NCBI GenBank assembly: GCA_019247515.1
Contig: JAFAOS010000197.1
Span: forward strand, 1 to 53,070
Length of the DNA: 53,070 nucleotides
Origin: Chloroflexota bacterium
Lineage (GTDB): Bacteria > Chloroflexota > UBA6077 > CF-72
Reading direction: 5' to 3'
The notes under the pieces are model-generated. The model saw nothing but the letters and a program-made list of their open reading frames with translations, ran no database searches and was not told where the DNA came from. Each line of letters opens with the position of its first letter. The first letter of the stretch is position 1. The translations under genes and the position numbers were made by a program. Below, in pieces: positions 41,268-49,788 of this stretch.

Positions 41268-42662
41268 TTGAAGCAATCGAATGCGCCCGGACGTCAGCCC
41301 CTGAAGGTTCGCGGCAACCAGATCGTCGATCAGCACGGCCAACCGGTCGTGCTGCGCGGCTTTGGCCTGGGCGGCTGGATGAACATGGAGAATTTCATCA
41401 CTGGCTATCCGGCCAACGAGCAGGCCCAGCGCGAGGCTTTGCGCGCCGTGCTCGGCGACGAGCTCTGTGGGCTGTTCTTCGACCGCTTTCTGGCGTACTT
41501 TTTCACCGAGGACGACGCCCGCTTCATCACCTCGCTCGGCCTCAACCTGCTGCGTCTGCCATTCAACTATCGTCACTTCGAAGACGACATGCAGCCTTTC
41601 GTCCTGAAGGCCGACGGCTTCAAACACCTGGACCGGGTCGTCGAAACCTGCGCGCGCAACGGGATTTACACCATCCTGGACCTGCACGCCGCACCTGGGT
41701 ACCAGAATCAGCACTGGCACTCGGACAACCCCACCCACGTCGCGCTGTTCTGGGAGCACAAGCACTTTCAGGACCGCGTCGTCTGGCTCTGGGAACGTCT
41801 GGCCGAGCATTACCGCTCCAATCCCTGGGTGGCGGGCTACAACGTGCTGAACGAGCCGGCGGACCCGACGGGAATGCGCATCGAGCCCTTCTATCAGCGG
41901 ACCGCTCACGCCATCCGGTCGATCGATCCAGATCACATGCTGTTCCTCGAGGGGAACCGCTACTCGAGCGACTTCCACATGTTCAGCGACCCGTTGCCGA
42001 ATGTCGTGTACACCAATCACGACTACGCGATCTCGGGATTCGTCGACGCGGGCCCGTATCCAGGCGTGAGCCGAGGCGAGTACGTCGACCGTGCGGCGCT
42101 TGAGCGGAAGTTCCTGCAGCGCAGTGAGTACATGCTCGAATTTGGCATCCCGATCTGGGTCGGTGAGTTCGGCCCGGTGTACACGGACAATCCCGAGCGC
42201 GACGCGATGCGCTTCCAGGTCCTCGAGGATCAACTGGCGATCTACCGCGAGCACAACGCCAGCTGGGCCCTGTGGACCTACAAAGACATTGGCCTGCAAG
42301 GCGTCGTTGTCGTCGAGCCGGGCTCGTCCTGGATGAACCGCGTTGGACCGATCGTGGCCAGGAAAGACCGCTTCGGCGTCGACGCGTGGGGTACCACCGA
42401 CGCCGGGGTGCGCGACATTGTCGGACCGATCGAGGCGCTGTTCGACCACGAGTTTCCGCGCTATCAACCGTTTCCGTTCGGCGCCCGACGCCACATCGCC
42501 CAGCTCGTGCGCCACGTGCTGCTGGCCGAGCCGCTCCTCGAGGAGTGGGCCGAACGCTTCCGCGGCGTCAGCGCCGAGGAGATCGACGAGCTCATGCAGT
42601 CGTTCGTGTTTGGGAAGTGCCGAATCCGAACACGGCTCGCGGACATCCTCGCCGCTTGTTGA
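41268..42662 (+). CDS. Glycoside hydrolase family 5 (BglC/endoglucanase-like)
   Basis: 464 residues from TTG 41268. TIM-barrel retaining glycosidase. The acid/base Glu is in GYNVLNEPADPTGM and the nucleophile Glu in IPIWVGEFGPVYTDN; conserved LRLPFNYRHF and ILDLHAAPGYQNQHWHSDNP are also present. The motif order fits exo-beta-1,3-glucanase or cellulase subfamilies. No signal peptide, so it probably acts on imported or intracellular glucosides. Residues 400-464 form an extra helical tail. A substrate-binding ABC protein follows after 86 bp; whether it delivers a substrate is unproven. Confidence 0.9.
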   Translation: MKQSNAPGRQPLKVRGNQIVDQHGQPVVLRGFGLGGWMNMENFITGYPANEQAQREALRAVLGDELCGLFFDRFLAYFFTEDDARFITSLGLNLLRLPFNYRHFEDDMQPFVLKADGFKHLDRVVETCARNGIYTILDLHAAPGYQNQHWHSDNPTHVALFWEHKHFQDRVVWLWERLAEHYRSNPWVAGYNVLNEPADPTGMRIEPFYQRTAHAIRSIDPDHMLFLEGNRYSSDFHMFSDPLPNVVYTNHDYAISGFVDAGPYPGVSRGEYVDRAALERKFLQRSEYMLEFGIPIWVGEFGPVYTDNPERDAMRFQVLEDQLAIYREHNASWALWTYKDIGLQGVVVVEPGSSWMNRVGPIVARKDRFGVDAWGTTDAGVRDIVGPIEALFDHEFPRYQPFPFGARRHIAQLVRHVLLAEPLLEEWAERFRGVSAEEIDELMQSFVFGKCRIRTRLADILAAC

Positions 42663-42748
42663 CCGGGGCTGGCCAGGTCAGGACGCGGGACTGAGTAACA
42701 TAGCTTAGACGCCCGCCGTCCACTGTCCTGAAAGCCGGGGAGAAAATA

Positions 42749-44047
42749 GTGTCCGTCTTGAACCGCCTACATATTCGCAGGGTGCTCGTGCCCGTGTCTC
42801 TGGCCGTCGTGTTGCTCGCGCCGGCCGCATCTGGGGTGGCCCAGACAGCTTCCGGTACGCCGATCAACATCGGCTACATGGCCGACTCGAACGGCACCAG
42901 CGCGCCCATCGCGGCTGGCATGCACCTCGGCACCGACCTCGCCGTCCAGCAGATCAACGCCGCTGGGGGCATCAACGGTCACCCGCTGCAGATCGAGTAC
43001 GTCGACCCGCAGAGTGATCCCACGCAATCGGTCCAGATGGCGACCCAGCTCGTCCAGACAGACAACGTCGACGTGGTCATGGGCGGGGTGCTCAGCTCCG
43101 AGTGCCTGGCCGTACAGCAGGTGATGGGCAAGCTCGCCACGGTGGTGTACTTGCCGACCTTCGGGTGTGCCAACGAGCAGTTTGCCTCGGACTCGTGCAA
43201 TCGCTACTCGTTCCGATTCGAGCCGGTTGGCAGCCAGGAAGTCGTTCCGCTGGTTCAGTACATCGTCAACACCTACGGCAAGAACTACGCGATGATGTAT
43301 TCCGACTACGCGTACGGCGTCTCGCAGTTGCAGGCGTACAAACAGGCGCTGCAGGCGCAGGGCGGGGACGTGACCGTGCCGATCGCCGTGCCCCAGAACG
43401 AGCCCAACCTGGCGCCGTATGTCACCAAGGTGCCGACCGACGGCTCCGTCCAGGGGGTCATCCTCCTCGGCCTCGGCGCCGGCGACCTCAACCGCATGTC
43501 CCTGGCGCTGGGCCAGTACGGCATCAACCAGAAGGTCCAGATCATCGGCAACTCTGGGAAAGATCTCTACGGCGGCACGTATCCCGACTTCCTCAATGGC
43601 TCCGTCAACTACCAGACCTACCTGAACGACCAGCCGCCCGGCAACACGGACGGCGCTGCCTACGCCCAGGCGCTCAAGGCGCTCGCCGCGACTGACGCCG
43701 AATCGCAGTGGACCACCATCCTGACCGGCAAGAGCGGCGCGGACGGCGCAGCCATCCTCGAGCCATTCGAAGCCTACGTGCAATACTCGGCGATGACGGC
43801 GCTCGCGAGCGCGATGAGGGCCGCCAACTTCACCGGTCGTGCCGACACCGAGCAGCTCATCAGCGCACTGGAGCAGGTCAACCTGCCCCTCGGTCCCGAG
43901 GCGCCTGGTGGGGCGATCGTCATGAACAAGGCTGACCACCAGGGCGCGCAAACCGTGTACGTCTACAAGATCAACGGCCAGCAGGACGATGTTCTGCAAA
44001 CGATCCCGGCCAATCAGATCCCGCCGCTAGGGAACTGCCAGGTCTGA
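42749..44047 (+). CDS. ABC transporter substrate-binding protein, branched-chain amino acid/urea type
   Basis: 432 residues from GTG 42749, GGGGAG about 6 nt upstream. Signal peptide LVPVSLAVVLLAPAASGVAQ, so it is exported. The mature part has the type I periplasmic-binding fold: INIGYMADSNGTSAPIAAGM, AVQQINAAGGINGHPLQIEY, VDVVMGGVLSSECLAVQQVM and a C-terminal GGAIVMNKADHQGAQTVYVY. This family binds leucine-type amino acids, urea or short amides. LivH-LivM permease follows after 44 bp, so they form one transporter. Cys residues are frequent for such a protein (SSECL, PTFGCANE, SDSCNR), suggesting a disulfide. Confidence 0.92.
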   Translation: MSVLNRLHIRRVLVPVSLAVVLLAPAASGVAQTASGTPINIGYMADSNGTSAPIAAGMHLGTDLAVQQINAAGGINGHPLQIEYVDPQSDPTQSVQMATQLVQTDNVDVVMGGVLSSECLAVQQVMGKLATVVYLPTFGCANEQFASDSCNRYSFRFEPVGSQEVVPLVQYIVNTYGKNYAMMYSDYAYGVSQLQAYKQALQAQGGDVTVPIAVPQNEPNLAPYVTKVPTDGSVQGVILLGLGAGDLNRMSLALGQYGINQKVQIIGNSGKDLYGGTYPDFLNGSVNYQTYLNDQPPGNTDGAAYAQALKALAATDAESQWTTILTGKSGADGAAILEPFEAYVQYSAMTALASAMRAANFTGRADTEQLISALEQVNLPLGPEAPGGAIVMNKADHQGAQTVYVYKINGQQDDVLQTIPANQIPPLGNCQV

Positions 44048-44091
44048 TCGCCCGGGCCGCCTGGCGCTAGCCCACCTCGCGCGACCTGTCC

Positions 44092-46041
44092 ATGCACGAC
44101 ATCATCATCCAGCTGGTCAACGGCCTGGTGGTCGGCTTGTCCCTGGCGCTGGTGGCCTCGGGCCTGGCTCTGATCTTCGGCGTCCTGGACATCGTGAACT
44201 TTGCCCAGGGCGAGTTCTACATGCTTGGTGGGTTCGTGCTGTTCTTCACCTACCAGGCGACGCACAATTTCTTGATCGGTCTGATCGCCGCGACGCTGGC
44301 AGTCGGTATTGGCGGCGGCCTGGTCCTGCAGGCCATGGTCTGGCCACTGCTGGGCAAGTCGCACGCCTTGCCGCTGCTAGCCACGCTCGGTCTCAGCCTG
44401 ATCATCCAGCAGCTTGCGCTGAACGTCTTCGGCGGCACGACACGTCTTGTGCCGCCACCCATCCCTGGTCAGGTGCCGATCGAGGGCGTCAGCTACCCGA
44501 TCTACAACCTGTTCATCGTCGTCGCCGGGTGTGCCGTCCTGGTCGCCGGCTTCCTGTTTCTCAAATACACCAAGTACGGCATCTGGTTGCGGGCAGTGGC
44601 GCAGAACCGCTCGATGGCGGGCGGGTTGGGCGTGCCGGTACCGCGCGTGTACTTCCTGGCTTTCGCGATCAGCTCGGCTCTGGCGGCGATCGCCGGCGCC
44701 CTGCTGGCGCCCGTCCAGTCCGTGTACGCGGTCGAAGGCTCGGACGTGATCGTCAACGCGTTCATCATCGTCGTCGCCGGCGGCATGGGCAACTTCCGCG
44801 GCGCCGCGCTGGTCGCCGTCCTGCTGGGCGAAGTGGAGGCTCTCGGCGCGATCTGGTTCCGTCCGTCCGAAGTGCAGGTCTTCGCGCTGGGCCTGGTGAT
44901 CGTCTTGATGTTGCTGCGCTCGAGGCGCAAGATCGCGGCGGCGCCGGTTGAGGACACCGCGCTGTCCGGGACGCGCGGCGGCACGTCGCGAGCCAACGCG
45001 GCCGCGCTGAACCGCGTCTGGGCAATTATCAGTGTCATTCTTGTTGCGCTTGCACTGGTGCCACTGGTGGTAGGTGGCTCGATGCCGCAGCGGGCAGCGG
45101 TGTACCTGATCTACGGATTGTTGGCCCTGTCCGTTTCGCTGATGATCGGGTTCGCCCGGCTGTTGAACATCGGCGTCGGCGCCATCTTCGGAGTGGGAGC
45201 CTATACGGTCGCCATTCTCACGCAGCACAACATCTCCAATCCGGTGGTCGTGTTCGCGTCGGCGATCGCAGTTGGGCTGCTGATCTCGCTGCTGTTCGGG
45301 CTGTACGCCAACGTGGCGTCGGGCATCGAATACATGATGCTGACCTTCCTGACCACGCTGGCCATGGCGACGCTGCCGAGCGTGTCGCCGGCACTCACGG
45401 GCGGCGACAACGGCTTGCAGGTGAAGGGCGGCCTGCAGGTCTCGTTCGGGCTCAACCCGCTGGTCGGCAACCAGTTTTATGCGTTCGTTCTGGCGGTCAC
45501 CGGCATTTGCGTGCTGGCGTGCTGGTTCATCCTTGGCTCGCAGACAGGCAAAGCCGCCCAGGCGATCGGGCGCAACGCACTCAGAGCGTCGGCGATGGGC
45601 TATCGCGTCAGCAACTTCCGCGTGGCGGTGACGCTGTTGTCGGGCTTCCTGGCCGCGACGGCGGGCTGGTTGTACGCGCTCGAAAACTCGTTCGTGTCCC
45701 AGGACTTGCTCGGTCTGAGCAACTCGCTGAACGGCATCCTGTATTCACTCGTTGGCGGCGCCGAACACGTCATCCTGGGCTCGTTCGTCGGCGCGACCAG
45801 CTTCCGCTACCTGACCGACAGCCTCGGACGAGCCACTTCCCAATCGTCGCTGTACATCGGGCTCGCGCTGCTGGTGGTGGTCTACCTGATGCCAAACGGC
45901 ATCCTCGGGTTGGTGGAATCCGCGGCCGCCCGCCTGCGGCGAGCCCCAGAAGTTGAACCAGCCCTCGACAGGGACGTGCTGGAACCGGCGCCAACGGACC
46001 CCCGCCAGCCAGCCCCGGTCAGCCCCGGCCGTGAGAGTTAG
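44092..46041 (+). CDS. Fused LivH-LivM branched-chain amino-acid-type ABC permease
   Basis: 649 residues. Residues 1 to about 285 are LivH-like (LVNGLVVGLSLALVASGLAL, DIVNFAQGEFYMLGG, ALAAIAGALLAPV). After a polar linker, residues about 305-620 are LivM-like (YGLLALSVSLMIGFARLLNI, GVGAIFGVGAYTVA, NALRASAMGYRV). Both membrane subunits are thus one chain. The cytoplasmic tail is Pro/Arg-rich. No LivG/LivF ATPase genes follow; the next gene is a methyltransferase after a repeat, so the ATPases must come from elsewhere or have been lost. Confidence 0.92.
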   Translation: MHDIIIQLVNGLVVGLSLALVASGLALIFGVLDIVNFAQGEFYMLGGFVLFFTYQATHNFLIGLIAATLAVGIGGGLVLQAMVWPLLGKSHALPLLATLGLSLIIQQLALNVFGGTTRLVPPPIPGQVPIEGVSYPIYNLFIVVAGCAVLVAGFLFLKYTKYGIWLRAVAQNRSMAGGLGVPVPRVYFLAFAISSALAAIAGALLAPVQSVYAVEGSDVIVNAFIIVVAGGMGNFRGAALVAVLLGEVEALGAIWFRPSEVQVFALGLVIVLMLLRSRRKIAAAPVEDTALSGTRGGTSRANAAALNRVWAIISVILVALALVPLVVGGSMPQRAAVYLIYGLLALSVSLMIGFARLLNIGVGAIFGVGAYTVAILTQHNISNPVVVFASAIAVGLLISLLFGLYANVASGIEYMMLTFLTTLAMATLPSVSPALTGGDNGLQVKGGLQVSFGLNPLVGNQFYAFVLAVTGICVLACWFILGSQTGKAAQAIGRNALRASAMGYRVSNFRVAVTLLSGFLAATAGWLYALENSFVSQDLLGLSNSLNGILYSLVGGAEHVILGSFVGATSFRYLTDSLGRATSQSSLYIGLALLVVVYLMPNGILGLVESAAARLRRAPEVEPALDRDVLEPAPTDPRQPAPVSPGRES

Positions 46042-46060
46042 CCGACTCCACCTCCTGACG

Positions 46061-46178
46061 CTGCTTCTTTGTAGAGAAGAATTGCCGGCACTTCGCAAGC
46101 AAGCCCCCTCTGACGAACGCAGGTTCACTGATTCCACCTACGGTCGAAGCCCTGGAGAGGTTCTTCATCAACCTGCTG
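46061..46178 (+). repeat. Dispersed degenerate repeat, right copy (inverted relative to 41 kb)
   Basis: Read on plus it encodes FFVEKNCRHFASKPPL then TNAGSLIPPTVEALERFFIN before a TAG at 46184. The left copy gives LTNAGSVIPPAVEPLDRFF, and most differences are at third codon positions or conservative. No start codon precedes the open stretch (an in-frame TGA lies just upstream). Confidence 0.75.
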
Positions 46179-46223
46179 AACGGCTAGCCCGAACCGGGGC
46201 TTCGAGCTCTCGGCCCCACGCGT

Positions 46224-46229
46224 TAGCAT
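46224..46229 (+). promoter_or_regulatory. Candidate -10 box of the methyltransferase (leaderless)
   Basis: TAGCAT ends 8 nt before GTG 46238, with no ribosome-binding site. Confidence 0.4.
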
Positions 46230-46237
46230 GGCGCCGG

Positions 46238-46930
46238 GTGATCACCTGGGACGACGCGTTTGCGGAGCGATACGACCAGTGGTCGGCGCACATGACCGCC
46301 GACGTGCCGTTCTACGTGGACCTCGCCCGCCAGGCGAACGGGCCGCTGGTCGAGCTTGCAGTTGGTAATGGACGCGTCGCCATTCCTGTCGCGAGGGCGA
46401 CCGGTCGCCAGGTCATCGGCATCGACCTGTCGGACGGCATGCTGGAGCAGGCTCGGTCCAACGCCGCCGCCGCGGGCGTGCAACTGGATTTGCGAAAGGC
46501 CGACATCCGCGAGCTGGTTCTGGACGAACCCGCGGCCTTGATCTACTGTCCGTTTCGCTCGCTCATGCATCTGCCGACCTGGGCGGACCGGCGGCGGACG
46601 TTTGAACGCGTGGCCGCTTCCCTCCGGCCGGACGGAAGCTTCGCTTGGAACGTGTTCGTGTTCGACCATCAGATCGCCGTTCGCAACGATGGCACGCACC
46701 AGGACCGTCCCGTGCCGCACACGCTCCATTACTCCGTGCCCGAGAACCGTATCGACATCGTCCGCGACGATGGCGCCCGCAGCTCGCTCTGGTGGGGCAC
46801 GAAAAACGAATGGCTCGGACTGCTGGACGTAGCGGGCCTGGACGTGGAAGCTCTGTACGGAGGTTTCGCCCGCGAGCCGTTGGACGAAACAAGTCGCGAA
46901 TACGTCTTCGTGACCCGACCGCGCCGGTGA
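46238..46930 (+). CDS. Class I SAM-dependent methyltransferase
   Basis: 230 residues from GTG 46238. Rossmann-type fold: motif I LVELAVGNGRVAIPVARA, motif II VIGIDLSDGMLEQAR, then LDLRKADIRELVL (acidic loop) and YCPFRSLMHLPTWADRRRTF, the pattern of small-molecule methyltransferases. Substrate unknown. The N-terminus VITWDDAFAERYDQWSAHM is the usual cap helix. It starts after the right copy of the dispersed repeat. Confidence 0.87.
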   Translation: MITWDDAFAERYDQWSAHMTADVPFYVDLARQANGPLVELAVGNGRVAIPVARATGRQVIGIDLSDGMLEQARSNAAAAGVQLDLRKADIRELVLDEPAALIYCPFRSLMHLPTWADRRRTFERVAASLRPDGSFAWNVFVFDHQIAVRNDGTHQDRPVPHTLHYSVPENRIDIVRDDGARSSLWWGTKNEWLGLLDVAGLDVEALYGGFAREPLDETSREYVFVTRPRR

Positions 46931-46961
46931 CCGCAAAGCAGTCCTGACGCGCCGTCGCCGA

Positions 46962-47525
46962 CTACTGAGTGGCCGACGCGTCACACGCCATGCCGGCCAT
47001 CCTCAGCGCCTCAGCCTGACGCGCTGCACGTCCAACGTTGCCTTCTACCGTTGCGCTGCGCAGCGCGGGGCACAGTGCGGCCTCGACCTCTGCGCGGCTC
47101 GAGCGCTGCTGGACGGCGATCAGTCCATTCGCGACGTGCGCGAGCTGGCTCTCTGTCCTGGCGTGGTAGGCGCCTTTGAACCACTCGGCGGCCGTCGCGC
47201 TGGTCGGCGCGCCGACGTCTTCGAACAGGGTCCCGAGCCCGACGTGAATGCGGTAGTTGAGCCCGTCAACCTGGGTCAACGGTCGCACCCCGCGCGGCAA
47301 CGGCACGAAGTTGACCAGTCCGCGAGGCGAGTCGTGGGCCACGAGGAAGGCGGCCGTGCAACCCATCAGCACGACCGCAAGCACCGCGCCCAGGGCGATG
47401 CGCGGCCAGCGGCGCGTCGACCACCGCGACCCCAGGTGCGGCAGCATGCTCGGCCGATAGGTGGCCGCGCCTGGCTCTGCCGTATGTGAGTGGCCGTTGT
47501 TCACCGCAGTGGACGATACCGGCAC
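46962..47525 (-). CDS. Single-pass membrane protein of unknown function
   Basis: 187 residues from GTG 47525. A basic N-terminus (SRWSTRRWPR), one TM helix (IALGAVLAVVLMGCTAAFLVA, residues about 43-62, split here) and an extracytoplasmic domain of about 125 residues with two cysteines (AALCPALRS, MACDASATQ) that may pair. No family recognised. VLMGC could also be a lipobox. Start uncertain; ATG at MLPHLGSRW is an alternative. Confidence 0.5.
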   Translation of the reverse strand: MPVSSTAVNNGHSHTAEPGAATYRPSMLPHLGSRWSTRRWPRIALGAVLAVVLMGCTAAFLVAHDSPRGLVNFVPLPRGVRPLTQVDGLNYRIHVGLGTLFEDVGAPTSATAAEWFKGAYHARTESQLAHVANGLIAVQQRSSRAEVEAALCPALRSATVEGNVGRAARQAEALRMAGMACDASATQ

Positions 47526-47570
47526 GCCACCGCGTTCGCCAATATGTTGTCATATCGGCTTGCTAAAACG

Positions 47571-47586
47571 CTCCCAGAGGGAGAGG
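47571..47586 (-). repeat. Half copy of the CCCTCTCCC-type repeat at a ribosome-binding site
   Basis: CTCCCAGAGGGAGAGG directly precedes the ATG of the acyl-CoA dehydrogenase; its GGGAGAGG lies 5 nt from the start. Confidence 0.65.
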
Positions 47587-47591
47587 TGGTC

Positions 47592-48752
47592 ATGGTTGAC
47601 TTCGATTTGACACAGGAGCAGAAGGACCTGCGCGATCTGGTCCACGAGTTTGCCCGCGACGTGGTGCGTCCAGCCGCGCCTGACTACGACGAATCCGAAG
47701 AGACGCCGTGGCCAATCATGCAGCAGGCGCACCAGCTGGGTCTGGACACGTACGCGTACCCCGAGGAATACGGCGGCGGCGGTGTCGGCGACCTGGTGAC
47801 GCAGATGGTGGTCACCGAAGAGCTGACCTGGGGCTGCGCGGGTATCGCCATCGCCATCAGCGCCAGCAGCCTGTGCGCCACGGCCATCGACCAGTGCGGC
47901 ACGCCGGAGCAGAAGGCGAAGTACATGCCAATGTTCTGCGATTCGTCGCGGGTGGTGCTCGGTGCGATGGGCTTGACCGAGTCCGAAGCCGGATCGGATG
48001 TCTCAGCGCTGCGAACCACGGCGAAACGCGTCGAAGGTGGCTTCGTGCTGAATGGCTCGAAGCGCTTCATCACCAATGGCGGCATCGCCGACATCCACGT
48101 GATCTTCGCCACCACCGACCGGTCGGCGGGTTGGGGCGGCATCCAGGCGTTTGTGGTCGATAAAGGCAGTCCTGGTTTGAAGGCAGGCAAGAAAGAGCGC
48201 AAGATGGGCGTGCGCGCCTCGCACACCGGCGAAGTCATCCTGGAAGACTGTTTCGTACCAACGGAGAACCTGCTCGGCGGCGAGCGGGGCCGGGGTGGAG
48301 TCGGCGTCCTGAAGACCCTGGAACGGACACGACCTGGAGTCGGCGCCGGCGCACTGGGCATCGCTCGCGCCGCGCACGAGTACGCCCTGGACTACGCGCT
48401 GCAGCGCAAGACATTCGGCAAGCCAATCGCCGCGCACCAGGCAATTGCCTTCAAGCTCGCCGACATGGCAACCGAAATCGAAGCGGTCCGCCTGTTGATC
48501 TGGAAAGCGGCATGGACTGCCAACCAGAATCGGCCATTCGCCCGCGAAGCCAGCATGGCCAAACTCAAAGCCGGTGACGTGGCGATGCGCGTCACCGAAG
48601 ACGCGATTCAGATTCTGGGTGGTTACGGGTACATTCGCGATTTCCCGGTTGAGAAATGGCACCGCGACGCGAAGATCTACCAGATCTGGGAAGGCACCGC
48701 GGAGATTCAGCGGCTGGTGATCGCCCGCGAATTGACAGGCCGCGTGTTGTAA
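47592..48752 (+). CDS. Acyl-CoA dehydrogenase
   Basis: 386 residues, normal length. FAD enzyme that oxidises acyl-CoA thioesters in beta-oxidation or amino-acid breakdown. Motifs: FDLTQEQKDLRDLVHEFARD, MGLTESEAGSDVSALRT (FAD/substrate loop), FITNGGIADIHVIFA, GVRASHTGEVILEDCFVP, QRKTFGKPIAAHQAIAFKLA, QILGGYGYIRDFPVEKWHRD and the catalytic Glu in IYQIWEGTAEIQR. The ribosome-binding site comes from a dispersed repeat. An electron-transfer flavoprotein is not encoded nearby. Confidence 0.95.
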   Translation: MVDFDLTQEQKDLRDLVHEFARDVVRPAAPDYDESEETPWPIMQQAHQLGLDTYAYPEEYGGGGVGDLVTQMVVTEELTWGCAGIAIAISASSLCATAIDQCGTPEQKAKYMPMFCDSSRVVLGAMGLTESEAGSDVSALRTTAKRVEGGFVLNGSKRFITNGGIADIHVIFATTDRSAGWGGIQAFVVDKGSPGLKAGKKERKMGVRASHTGEVILEDCFVPTENLLGGERGRGGVGVLKTLERTRPGVGAGALGIARAAHEYALDYALQRKTFGKPIAAHQAIAFKLADMATEIEAVRLLIWKAAWTANQNRPFAREASMAKLKAGDVAMRVTEDAIQILGGYGYIRDFPVEKWHRDAKIYQIWEGTAEIQRLVIARELTGRVL

Positions 48753-48795
48753 TCAGACACACCTCGACGAAAGCAGTGGCAAGCGGTCAGCAGGT

Positions 48796-49755
48796 ATGCT
48801 GCGGATTGCGCAGGTTGGCACCGGCCACGGACATGCGCCCGGCAAGTGGCGGGCGTTGCGCGCCAGTCCGGACGTCGAGGCGGTGGGGATCTACGAGCCT
48901 GAGCCCTTCTCGCGCAACCGGCCCGAGATGTTCGATGGCGCGCGGTGGCTCACTTCGGAGGCCGTGTTCGAGGATCCGGGCATCGACGCGGTGGCGATCG
49001 AGGTCCGCAATCATGCCAGCTTGCCGCTGGCGGCGCGCGCGATCGCCGCCGGCAAGCACGTGTGGTTCGACAAACCGGCCGGCGACGACTGGCCGGCGTT
49101 CGCCGACCTGATGCGCGCCGCCGTGGAGCGGCGGTTGCACGTGCAGATGGGGTACATGTTCCGCTACAGCCCTGGTTTCGAGCAGGCCACGTCGCTGGCG
49201 CGCGCTGGAGCGCTGGGCGAGGTGTTCGCGGTGCGCGCCCACATGTCCACCAACGTCAACCTTGCGGAGCGGAAGGAACAGAGCCGGCACCGCGGCGGAA
49301 TCCTGTACGACCTTGGCGGTCACATGCTGGATCAGCTTGTCTGGCTACTGGGCGAGCCGAGGCAAGTATCCACGACGCTGCGCAACGACGCCACTCCGCA
49401 ACTGGCTGACTACGCGGATAACACGCTCACGCTTCTGGAATACCCGCGCGCGATGGCGGTGCTGGACATCGCCGCGATGGAGGCGCGGCCGGCCGCGCGG
49501 CGCTTCGAAGTGTACGGCACGCGGGAGAGCGCGATTCTCGAGCCGTTCGATCCGGTGCGCACGCTGCGGATTGTCCGTGACGACACGCAGCAGACGATCG
49601 ACTTGGCGCCGGTCGAACGGCAGGAGTTGTACGCGCGGGAACTGGCAGCCTTCGTGGGCGTCTTGCGCGGCGAGCGAGCGCCGGATCGCTCGGCTGACCA
49701 CGAGCTGCGCGTGCAGCGGACGCTGTTGCGGTGTACGGGCCGACTGTCAGAGTAG
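48796..49755 (+). CDS. Gfo/Idh/MocA-family oxidoreductase
   Basis: 319 residues. NAD(P)-binding Rossmann domain (residues 1-120: RIAQVGTGHGHAPGKWRALR, VFEDPGIDAVAIEVRNHASL, AGKHVWFDKPAGDDWPAFAD with the EKP-type motif as DKP) and C-terminal alpha/beta domain (GGILYDLGGHMLDQLVWLLG, the active-site His segment). These enzymes act on sugars, inositols or amino acids. Substrate not predictable. Begins 43 bp after the acyl-CoA dehydrogenase. Confidence 0.9.
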   Translation: MLRIAQVGTGHGHAPGKWRALRASPDVEAVGIYEPEPFSRNRPEMFDGARWLTSEAVFEDPGIDAVAIEVRNHASLPLAARAIAAGKHVWFDKPAGDDWPAFADLMRAAVERRLHVQMGYMFRYSPGFEQATSLARAGALGEVFAVRAHMSTNVNLAERKEQSRHRGGILYDLGGHMLDQLVWLLGEPRQVSTTLRNDATPQLADYADNTLTLLEYPRAMAVLDIAAMEARPAARRFEVYGTRESAILEPFDPVRTLRIVRDDTQQTIDLAPVERQELYARELAAFVGVLRGERAPDRSADHELRVQRTLLRCTGRLSE

Positions 49756-49788
49756 CGCTACTCCGCCGTACGGATGGGCGGCGAAGGG

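Noticed and set aside
41178-42515. Minus-strand frame of 445 codons over the GH5 gene
   Set aside because: Antisense shadow of GH5, whose plus frame has both catalytic glutamates.
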